NCBI RefSeq assembly: GCF_037265215.1
Contig: NZ_CP147737.1
Span: forward strand, 2,016,001-2,080,000
Direction: 5' to 3'
Length of the DNA stretch: 64,000 nt
Source of the DNA: Xenorhabdus griffiniae
GTDB lineage: Bacteria > Pseudomonadota > Gammaproteobacteria > Enterobacterales > Enterobacteriaceae
The position numbers and the translations under genes were made by a program. Shown piece after piece: positions 12,801 to 24,800 of the stretch. The notes beneath the pieces were generated by a model. The model saw only the letters and a list, made by a program, of their open reading frames with translations, did no database searches and was not told the origin of the DNA. The stretch's first letter is position 1, and every line of letters begins with the position of its first letter.

Positions 12801-15800
12801 CAGCAACCACTCATTTTGTGCCGGATCAAGGGTCATATCAGCCGTAAATAAGGGGGCTTGAGTCAGGTCGATACGATGCTGGCGTGGATCAGTATGAGCC
12901 TGTAACTGCGCCGGAATATCGTTGGTCGAGATTGGGATGAATTCACGGACAGTGAGCGGTGCCTGACGCCAAACCACCTGAACCGGTTGCGCCAGATCTT
13001 GCCAGTAAACCGCCGTGCGCAGGATGTCATGACGATCAATAACTTGCTGTAATGCACCTAGAAAAGCCTCAAGACGTTTACGGGTATCGAAGGCAAGTAT
13101 GATTTGCAATAAATAGGTGTCGCCTTGTGCCTGCAACAGATGATGGAACAGGATGCCTTCCTGCAAGGGTGACAATGGATAGATATCCTGTACATTACTT
13201 GCCCCATCAGAAACAGTATTAACGATGGCATCAATCTCAGCCTGGGACAGGGAAACCAGCGGCAGCATAGCGGGCGTAATAGCGGTACAGCCCTCGGGTA
13301 TCAGGTTGGGTGGCACGATAAAGGTATGGGTATCACGCTGGAGATTCTGGGCCATATCGATCAGGATGGGCGCGGCGAATACACTGCGAACGTCAAGTTG
13401 CCAACCCAGCTTGCGCAGTTCTTCAATCAGGCTGACTATCATCAACGAGTGACCGCCAAGTTCAAAGAAGTGGTCGTGGCGGCTGACTTGTTCCAATCCC
13501 AATAGCTCTTGCCAGATTTGTGCCAGAGTAGTTTCCGCTTCACCCATCGGGGGTTCATGGCGGTGCATCACGATAGCGGATGCATCGGGTTCAGGCAGCG
13601 CCTGATGGTCAAGCTTGCCGTTTGGCGTTAACGGGAAGGATGCCAGCGTGACAAAGGCGCTGGGTAGCATATAGTCAGCGAGGTGCCGGGCAAGTTGTTG
13701 GCGCAGTTTGGCTGGCACCAATTTAGCGCTTTCCTCTGGCAGCAGATAGGCAACAAGTCGTTTCTGGCCTTGATCTTCGCGAGCAACCACCACCGCTTCA
13801 CGTACCCCATCACATTGCGTGAGTTTGGTTTCGATTTCCCCCAATTCAATGCGGAAACCACGGAGCTTGATTTGAAAATCATTGCGGCCCAGGTATTCGA
13901 TATTGCCATTGGCGAGCCAGCGCCCGAGATCCCCCGTTTTGTACATCCGTGCGTTGGGGTTGGAAGAGAACGGATCAGCGAGGAAGCGTTCGGCAGTGAG
14001 TTCGGGACGATTAAGATAACCGCGGGCAACTCCCGCACCAGCAATATAGATCTCCCCTATGACACCCAGCGGGACAGGCTGATAATGGGTATCAAGGAGA
14101 TAGATTTGGGTGTTGGCTATGGGGCGGCCAATCGGCGGTGGATTATCGGTTGAGCTATCTTCTGCGCAGGAACAGGCATAGAGCGTAGCACAGACCGTGA
14201 TTTCCGTCGGCCCATAGGCATTGAGCATTTGTCGTCCTGATGACCAGCGTTTAACTAAGGTTGATGGACAGGCCTCTCCTCCCACCAGCAAGGTTTGCAG
14301 GGTATCGGGCAGGGAATCCATTGCGGCCAACGCAGTGGGCGACAGGAGAACATGGCTGATGGCCTGCTCGGTTAGGTAGCCGGACAGTATGGCTCCAGGC
14401 AGCAGATTGGCCCGTTTGGCCAGATAGAGACGCCCGCCGGCCATTAAAGCCATACAACATTCCCAAATACAGGCATCGAAACTGTTTGAAGCAAACTGTA
14501 AGACGCGACTAGCTGGGGTTAGCGCCAACGCATGTTGCTGAGTCGTGATCAAATTGCACAGGCTAAAATGTTCGATCATTACCCCTTTCGGTTGACCGGT
14601 CGAACCGGAAGTATAAATGACATAGGCCAGATGGTGTGACGCTAAACCCAATGCCTGTGCGTCTGGATTATCAGCAGGTTGGGTTGTCAGGTACGGCTCG
14701 GGATTATCCAGTAAGACGGTTGGCAAGGCGTTAAACTGGGCGAGCCACTCTGATCGGGACAGTGCCGATTGCGTGAGTAACGCCACCGGAGCAGCATCTT
14801 CAACCATGTAAGCCAGCCGTTCGGCCGGATAAATGGGATCGAGCGGCACATAAGCCCCGCCCGCTTTGAGGATAGCCAGTAAGCCGACTACCATCTCCAG
14901 ACTACGCTCGGCACAGAGGGCGACGCGATCGTCTGGACGTACCCCTAGCGTAATCAGGTAATGGGCTAATTGATTGGCGCGGTGGTTTAATTCACCATAG
15001 CTCAGCATTTGATCTTCGTAGACTACGGCAGTGGCATCGGGACACTGTTCTGCCTGAGATTCGAACAGTTGATGGATCAACGCCGTTTGCGGAAAATCCA
15101 TCTGCGTCGCGTTGAAGTCCACCAGCAGTTGTTGCCGTTCTGAGGCGGGCAGCATCGGTAACGTGGCAATGGGTTGGGTTTCATCTGCCGCCATAGCCGT
15201 CAGCACATGGGTTAAGTAATCGACCATACGCACAATGGTTGCGGCGTCAAACAGATCGGCTGCATAGGCCAAATCACCGACCAGACCGGCCTCGGTTTCG
15301 GTCAGTGACAAGGTTAAGTCAAAGTGAGCGCTGGGATGTGCCTGTTCAATGGGGATGCATTGGATATCGGATAATGCCAGCGCCTGAGCGGGGGTATTAT
15401 TTAAAGCCAGCATCACCTGGAAGATCGGGCTGTAGCTGAGATTGCGTTCAGGCTGGAGCGCTTCCACCACCTGCTCAAAGGGCAGATCCTGATGAGCATA
15501 AGCGGCGAGCGCCCGCTCCCGAACCTGAGCCAGCAGGTCAGTGATAGTGATGGGATCATTCAGGCTGACGCGTAAGGCCAGTGTATTAACGAAGAAACCG
15601 ATTAATCCCTCAAGTTCATGGTGTGGTCGGTTAGCGACAGGTGTACCGATAACGATATCATCCTGACCACTCAGCCGGGACAATACAATACCCCATGCAC
15701 CCAGCACAGTCATAAACAAGGTAGCGTTATGGCGCTGTCCAAGTTTTTTCAATGACGCCAATAAAGCGGCATCAAACTGTACAGGCACTCGTCCACCGAC

Positions 15801-18800
15801 AAAAGTTTGTGTCGCTGGGCGCGGTCGGTCGGTTGGGAGAGACAGTAAAGCCGGTGCGTCGGCAAGCTGAGTACACCAGAAATCGCGTTGTGCAGTGAGG
15901 GTGGCTTCTTGCAACCATCCACGTTGCCAGACCGCATAGTCGGCATACTGGATCGGCAATGGCGGCAAGGGGACATCTTGGCCGTCGAGGATGGCGCGAT
16001 AAAGCACACTGAGTTCATGCATGAGTATGCCGATGGACCAGCCGTCAGAAATAATATGATGCTGGGTAAGCAGCAAGACGTGCTCTTCGTCTGCCAGTTG
16101 CAGCAAGTGACCGCGGATTAGCGGGCCTTGGGTAAAGTCAAAAGGCGTTTGTGCTTCAAGGGCGGTCAAATTAGCAATATGGACGGAGTGCGTTTCTGGT
16201 GCCAGCGAGCGTAAGTCTTGGTAAGACAGGGCAAAGTTAATGTCAGTCGGTTCGATGTGCTGATAAGGCTGGCCGGAAACCAGCACAAAGCAAGTACGCA
16301 AGTTTTCATGTCGGGCGATCAATTGGTTAAATGCACGGATTAAGGCCGGACGATTAAGTTGACCGATCAGGCGTAATGCCAAAGGAATATGATAGGCCAG
16401 ACTGGCCGCTTGATCGATCTGACTCAGGAACCACAATCTTTGCTGAGCAAAGGACAGAGGTAACGGCCGGTTGCGATCAGTAACAGGAATTGTTATCTGG
16501 GCTATAGCTGAAGTGCCATTAAGTGTTTGAGCCAGATCTGTCAATATGGGTTGATCAAAGAGCTGTTGGAGTGACAAATTTCGTGCCAAATCTTGGCGTA
16601 CATGTGCAACGAGTTGGACGGCAAGCAGGGAATGGCCACCCAATTCGAAGAAATGATCGTGGCGACCTACTTGTGCCAGTCCGAGTAACTCTTGCCAAAT
16701 CTGTGCCAGAGCGATTTCTGTCTCACCGACAGGGGTTTCGTAGCCGTGAGCGACTACGGCTGACAGTTCAGGAGCAGGCAGGGCCTGACGGTTGAGTTTG
16801 CCATTGGGCGTCAGCGGGAAGGACGTCAACGTGACAAAAGCACTGGGTAACATATAGTCCGCGAGATACTGAGCGAGTTGCTGGCGCAGTGCAGCGGGTT
16901 CCAGTTCAAATCCCTGTTGCGGTAACAGATAGGCCACCAGTCGTTTCCCATCTTCGCGGGCGATCACGACCGCTTCACGCACGCCGTCACATTGGCTCAA
17001 TCTGGCTTCGATTTCGCCCAACTCGATACGGAAGCCACGCAACTTAACCTGAAAATCATTGCGGCCGAGGTATTCGATATTGCCATCGGGCAGCCAGCGG
17101 CCGAGATCACCGGTTTTGTACATGCGGCTGTCTGGCTGTGAAGCGAAGGGATCGGTCTGGAAACGTTCGGCAGTCAGTTCAGGTCGATTCAGGTAACCAC
17201 GGGCTACGCCGGCACCGGCAATATAAATTTCCCCTGTCACACCGCGAGGGACGGGTTGGCCGTGTGAGTCCAGGATATAAATCTGGGTATTGGCAATCGG
17301 GCGGCCGATAGGAATGGAACGCGTCACATCAACGGGGGAACTCAGCGCATAGGTAGTAGCAAATGTTGTGGTTTCTGTTGGCCCATAGCCATTTATCAGG
17401 TGAACGGGTTGAGATTCAGCCGATTGCACCTGTTGTATCTTCCTTGGATCGAGTACATCACCGCCGATAAGCAGATAGCGCAATTGTCCAAACAGGGGCT
17501 TGAGGCTATCGAGATATTCGTTGAATAAACCCACAGTCAACCAGAGGGCGGTGACGCGTTCCTTGATCAGCGCATCACAGAAATGTGCCGGATCGAGCAA
17601 CACCGACTGTGGAATCACATGCAGGCGGGCGCCATTGAGCAAGGCGGACCAAATTTCCCAGGTCGAGGCATCAAAAGCGATATTGGCACAATGGGCGACA
17701 CAATCATTCGAATCAATATCAGCAAAGCCACTATTAATGATAAGACGAAGAACATTACGATGTTCTATCATCACTCCTTTAGGTTGGCCGGTAGAGCCAG
17801 AGGTATAGATCACATAAGCTAAATTCTGTGATGTCAGACCTAATGCGTGTGTATTGGGGTTGTGAGTGGGTTGTGCCGCCCAAAACGGTTCTTGGGTATC
17901 AAGCAATACGGTAGGTATCAGGTTGTTTAATCTGCTAACTTGTGCTGTCTGGGCCAGCAGAACCACAGGCTCTGCATCTTCAAGCATATAAACCAGTCGT
18001 TCAGTCGGGTAGCTTGGATCAAGTGGCACGTAAGCCCCGCCAGCCTTGAGAATAGCCAGCAAGCCAACCACCGTTTCCAGACTGCGTTCGGCACAGATGG
18101 CAACTCGATCGTCTGGACGTACACCCAGTGCAATCAGGTAATGGGCCAACCGATTGGCACGGCGGTTAAGTTCGTCATAGCTCAGGCATTGTTCTGCAAA
18201 CACGATGGCTATTGCATCGGGATGATGTTTCACCTGGGTTTCGAATAGCTGGTGGATCAAGGCATTTTGTGGAAAATCTGCTTGCGTGGCATTAAAGTCC
18301 ACCAACAGTTGTTGCCGCTCTGACACGGGTAAAATTGATAGCTCTTGGATTAATCGTCGTGGTTTGTGAGCCAAAGCGTCAACCAATCCACTGATAGCGG
18401 TCGCCAGATAAGTAATTATGCGCGTCGGATCAATACTTGCCACCGTTTGTGCGGTCAGGTGGAAACCGACGCCCATATCATCTACCGATAAAGTTATCGG
18501 ATAGTTAGTCCGTTCCTCAATGGCAACGATACGCATATCTATTTGAGGTATTTCAATGACATTAGCTTCGTCGCCCTCGATAATTTGGCTGTGACGGTAA
18601 TTGAGTAGCGTACTGAACAGGGGTATTGACTGTGCCACACCGCTACAACGTTGGGCCAGTGCTAATGGTGCTTGCTCGTGTTCCAGCAGTGTCGTTAAAT
18701 TGTGATAGGTAAGCTGTACCAGCTCCTGCACGCTATGATCGGCCAGGGAAATTCGTATCGGCAAGGTATTGATAAACATCCCCAATATTCGGGAAGCGCC

Positions 18801-21800
18801 TGCACCTCCCTGTAATCGGCCTGATAATACGGAACCAAAGACCACATCATCGCGGCCGCTGGTTTGTGCCAGCACTTGCGCCCAGGCGACATGAAACAGG
18901 ACACCTGAACTGACTCCCAGACGGCGAGCTTGAGAACGTATCGCCTCCGCCAGAGCAGGATCGAGCGAGAGATGGGCTTCGACGATCGGTTCATTATCAT
19001 CCTGCATTGAGAGTACACCGAAGGGGGCTGTCGGTGCGTCGATATCCGCCAGTTGAGAACGGAAATAAGCTTCATGCTCAGTACCCGGCACACTTAAAGT
19101 CTGAGCGATAAAGTTGCGGTAGGGTAACGTTGCCGGCAGGGTATCAGCATAACCCCCTTGTATTTGGGCAATTTCGGCAAAAATCAGCTCAAGTGTCATA
19201 TGGTCACTGACCAGATGATGGAAACGCAGAGAGAGCAACCATTCATCCTGTGCCGGATCATGGGCGATATCAGCAGCGAATAGCGGAGCACGGCTCAAAT
19301 CGAGGCGATGCCGACGCGGGCTGGTATGCTCCTGTAGCTGGGACAGGACGTTATCTGCCGTGTCAGGAACGAAGGTATTGATATACAACGGTGCCTGGCG
19401 CCAGACTACCTGGACTGGCCTTATCAATCCTTGCCAGCAGGCCGCGGTGCGCAGGATATCGTGGCGGTCAATGACTTGTTGGAATGCGGACAGGAAGGTG
19501 TCAAGACGCTCGCGAGTTTCAAAAGCAAGCAGGGTTTGTAACAGATAAGTGTCACCTTGTGTTTGGCGCAAGTGATGGAACAGAACCCCGTCTTGTAACG
19601 GTGCCAATGGATAAATATCCTGTATATTGCTGGCCCCGCCAGGCGTTGCGGCAACGATGGCATCAATCTCGGTTTGGGACAATGAAACCAGTGGCAGCAT
19701 ATCAGGCGTAATGGCCGTGCAATCGGTAGGGATACGGTTAGGCGGCACCACGAACGTGTCGATATCACTTGTAATTGCCTGTGCCATCTCAGTCAGGACA
19801 GGTGCAGAGAACACACTGCGAACATCAAGCTGCCAGCCCAGGCTGTATAGCTGTTCGATCAGGCTGACAATCATCAATGAATGACCGCCAAGCTCAAAGA
19901 AATGGTCATGACGGCCGACTTGTTCCAATCCCAAGAGATCTTGCCAGATCTGCGCCAGAGCGATTTCTACCTCGCCATGTGGCGCTTCATAACCACGTGC
20001 GATCACTGAAAACGCATCAGGGGCGGGAAGGGCTTGACGGTCAAGTTTACCATTGGCAGTCAGCGGGAAAGTGTCAAGTATCACAAAGGCACTGGGTAGC
20101 ATGTATTCAGCGAGGTATTGCGCAAGTTGTTGGCGCAGTTGTGCGGGAAGTAGCTCAACGCCGTTCTGAGGTCGCAAATAGGCGACGAGTCGTTTTTGTC
20201 CCCCCGTGTTTATCTCTTCGGCATTTCCATAAACAGTATCAGTATCTTCACGGGCAATCACTACTGCTTCTTGTACACCATAGCACCGCATCAATTGGGC
20301 TTCGATTTCGCCCAGTTCAATGCGGAAGCCACGTAGTTTAACCTGAAAATCATTGCGGCCGAGGTATTCGATATTGCCATCGGGCAACCAACGGCCGAGG
20401 TCGCCGGTTTTGTACATGCGGGCGTCGGGATCTGAGGAGAACGGATCAGTGAGAAAACGTTCTGCGGTCAGTTCAGGGCGATTCAGGTAACCACGGGCAA
20501 CCCCAGCGCCGGCAATATGTATTTCCCCAATAACACCAAGTGGTACAGGCTGGGTATGTGCATCCAAAATATAAATCTGGGTATTGGCAATCGGGCGACC
20601 GATATGGTTGGCAAAGCCGGTTGCCCGATTCATCCGCGTCCAGGTCGAATACGTCGTGGTTTCAGAAGGACCATACAGGTTGCACACATTCTGTACGGCA
20701 GAGTGAGAAAATAAATGTTCAACAATGTGTGACTTTACTTTTTCTCCCGCTAAATTGACCGTCCGAATATCCATGGGTAGCGCATTGGTTTCCACCAGCT
20801 GAGCGATAGCCGATGGCACGGTGTTGATAAGGCTGAGTGATGGTTTTGGATTGGCTGAACTTGTATTGACCAGTGACAGTATGTCAGTAACAAGGTGAAC
20901 CGTACCACCAAGGAGCAGAGGGGCAAAACATTCGTATACCGACAAATCAAAATTCAGGGAAGTAGCAAAAAGGGTGTGTGCCAACTCCTCCTGACTAAAC
21001 GTCTGTTGTACCCAGGTCAGGAAATTCACAGTATTGCGGTGTTCGATTGCCACGCCTTTAGGCAAACCTGTAGAGCCTGACGTGTAGATCACATAGGCCA
21101 GATGGCGTGAGGTGAGTCCCAGTGCTTGTGCGTCGGGATTATAAACTGGCAGAAAAGGTTCTTGGCTGCTGAGGACGTTATCGAGTAAAACGGTGGGGAT
21201 CGTACCAGGTAGCCTGTCAGTAAGTTTTGTTTGGGTCAGTATTACTCGCGGCGCTGAGTCTGCAAGCATATACATCAGCCGTTCGGTTGGATAGGCCGGA
21301 TCAAACGGCACATAGGCCCCACCCGCCTTAAGAATACCCAGTAAACCCACCATCATGTTCAGGTCGCGTTCAACACAAATTGCTACCCGATCATCCGGAC
21401 GTACCCCTAAAGCTATAAGATGATGAGCCAGTCGATTAGCTTGGCGGTTCAATTCATCATAACTGAGTGTCTGAGCTTCACACACTATCGCTGTAGCCGT
21501 GGGGCTGTTGATCACCTGCGCTTCAAACAGTTGGTGGATCAGGGCGTCTTGCGGGAAGTCTGCTTGAGTGGTGTTAAAATTTATCAACAGTTGTTGTCGC
21601 TCTAAAGCTGACAATATCGGCAAAGTCGCAATGGCTTGGGTTGCGTCGGCTGCCATTGCTGCCAGTGCTCGTTGCAGATAGCCGACCATACGTTCAACAG
21701 TTTCGGCATCGAACAGATCAGAGGCATATTCCAGTCCGCCAACTAAACCAGAGTCGGTTTCAGTTAACAACAACATTAAATCGAAATGGGCGCTATGGGT

Positions 21801-24800
21801 CGCCAGCTCAACTCGGGAGATCTGCAAACTGGACAGTGTTTGGCCTTGAGCCGGCGTATTATCTAAAGCCAGCATGATCTGAAAGATTGGGCTATGGCTC
21901 AGGTTACGTTCAGGTTGTAATATTTCCACCACCTGCTCGAAGGGCAGATCCTGATGAGCATAGGCGGTTAGCGCTCGCTCCCGAACCTGTGCAATCAGAT
22001 CAGCCACACTGAGATCGTCATTGAATGTAACGCGTAAGGCCAGTGTATTGACGAAGAAACCAACCAACTCCTCAAGCTCACGGTGCGGGCGATTGGCGAC
22101 AGGGGTGCCGATAACAATATCATCCTGACCACTAAGCCTGTTGAGTACAATACTCCAGCCAGCCAGCAGGACCATAAACAAGGTACTGTTATGGCGTTGT
22201 CCGAGTTCCTTAAGTGAATTTAATACTGAGGCATCAAGGTGGAAAGGCACTTGTCTGCCGACATAAGTTTGTACTGCTGGGCGTGGCCGATCAGTGGGGA
22301 GTGATAATAACGCGGGCGCATTTTCAAGTTGCCGGAGCCAGAAGTTTCGCTGTGCAGTAAAACTTTCTCCTTGCAACCATTCACGCTGCCAGACGGCATA
22401 ATCGGCGTACTGAATGGGAAGTTGCGGCAAAGGATCATTCTGGTCATTAAGGACAGCATGATAGAAAACACCCAGTTCGCGTATCAGCACCCCAATGGAC
22501 CAGCCGTCAGCGATAATGTGGTGCAGGGTGAGCAGTAACACATGTTCCTTATCCGCCAGTTGCAGCAGTTGACCACGGATCAGGGGGCCTTGAGCAAAAT
22601 CGAAAGGCGTTTGGGCTTCAAGGGTCGCGAGTTCAGTTACCCGCTCGATATGCAGAGCGGGATCGAGTTGACGCAAGTCCTGACAGGACAGGGCGAAACC
22701 AATATCCGCCGGGGCGATTTGTTGGCTAGGTTGCCCTGCAACCAGCACGAAACGTGTCCGCAGACTTTCATGCCGAGCCATCAGACGATCAAGTGCGGTG
22801 GTCAGGGCATGATGATTAAGTTGCCCCGTCAGGCGTAGTGCTACAGGAATATAATAGGCTTGACTTGCCGCCGGATCGAGCTGACCGAGGAACCATAACC
22901 GTTGTTGAGCAAAGGATAAGGGCAAGGGCTGGCTGCGATCAGCCAGTGGGATCACGGTTTGTGTGAGCGTGGCCGTTTCCGTTAGCGTCTGGGCCTGCGC
23001 CAGCAGGACGGGTTGAGCAAACAGGGTTTGTAACGGTAATTCCCGCGCCAGTCGCTGACGGATACGGGCGACAAGCTGGACGGCAAGCAGAGAATGCCCG
23101 CCCAGCTCAAAGAAATGATCATGGCGGCCAACCCGTTCCAGCCCCAGCAAGTCCTGCCAGATTTTAGCCAGTGCAGTTTCTATGTCACCGACTGGCGCTT
23201 CATAGCGGCGCGTTGCCACGGCCGACGCATCCGGTGCAGGCAGGGCCTGACGGTTAAGTTTGCCATTGGGTGTGAGTGGGAAAGTTTCCAGTATCACAAA
23301 AGCACTGGGTAACATATAGTCGGCCAGGTGTCGGGCGAGTTGCTGACGCAGTTCAGCCGGCTTCAGTTTAGCGCCCGCCAGCGGCCGCAGATAGGCCACC
23401 AGCCGTTTCTCGCCAGGCTCATCTTCGCGGGCAATCACCACGGCTTCGCGCACCCCGTGACACTGCATCAGCTGTGTTTCGATTTCCCCCAGTTCAATAC
23501 GGAACCCCCGCAGTTTGACCTGAAAATCATTGCGGCCGAGGTATTCGATATTGCCATCAGGCCGCCAGCGGCCGAGGTCGCCGGTTTTGTACATGCGGTC
23601 ATTGGGATTTGGGGAAAACGGGTCAACAAGGAAACGTTCAGCGGTCAGTTCCGGCCGGTTTCGATACCCACGGGCCACCCCAGCGCCGGCGATATAGATT
23701 TCTCCGGTCACGCCCAAAGGTACGGGCTGGCCGCTGCCATCAAGGATATAAATACGGTTGTTGGCAATCGGGCGACCGATGGGGGGCAGTGTTGGCCATG
23801 GTGCCATTGCCTTATCCAATGAATATGCCGTGACAACGTGGCTTTCTGTCGGGCCATAGTGATTATGTAACCGGCAATCAGCCCGTTGCAGGAAACGCGC
23901 AATGGCCGGTGTAATACGCAATTGCTCGCCGGCGGTGATGATATGTGCCAGACAGGAAAAATCCTCTTCACTGTCACTGGCGGCTTCAGCCAGATGCTGG
24001 AGCGCAATATAGGGCAGAAAAACGCGGCCAATCTGTTGTTGCTGAATCAGCCGGAGAAGCTGTTGCGGCGCCCGCCGTTGGGTTTCATTAACCAGAACCA
24101 GACAGCCGCCTTCACTCAGGGTGGTAAAGATTTCTTGAAAAGCGACATCAAATCCCAGCGCGGCAAATTGCAGGGTTTTGCCCGTGCCGGCGGGATGTGA
24201 GTGCCATTGCAGTAAGTTTGACAAAGCGGCCAGCGGCATTTCTACGCCCTTGGGTAATCCGGTGGAGCCAGACGTGTAGATAACATAGGCCAGATGGTGG
24301 GGTGTCAGCCCCATATTCTGCGTGTCAGGATTGTTAGTTGGTTGTTCTGCGAGAGACATTGCCGGCGCATCAAGCAGCAGGGTGAGATAACCGGTGTCTG
24401 TACTGTTCAGGGTGTTAGCTAACGTGCTCTGGGTCAGCAGGACCACAGGCGCCGCATCGTTGAGCATATAGGTTAGCCGTTCAGTCGGGTAGGCCGGATC
24501 GAGCGGGACATAGGCGCCGCCAGCTTTAAGAATAGCCAGTAAGCCGACCACCATATCCAGACTGCGCTCGACACAAATCGCCACGCGCTTGTCTGGACGG
24601 ACGCCTCGCGCAATCAAATAGTGGGCTAGCTGATTAGCGCGCCGGTTCAGTTCGCCATAACTCATCGTTTGTTCTTCAAATACCACGGCAGGCGCATTGG
24701 GTTGTTGCGCGGCCAGTGCTTCAAATGGGGAATGGATTAAGGTCTCTGGCGGGAAATCCATCTGTGTGGCATTGAAATCTGCCAGCAATTGTTGCTCTTC

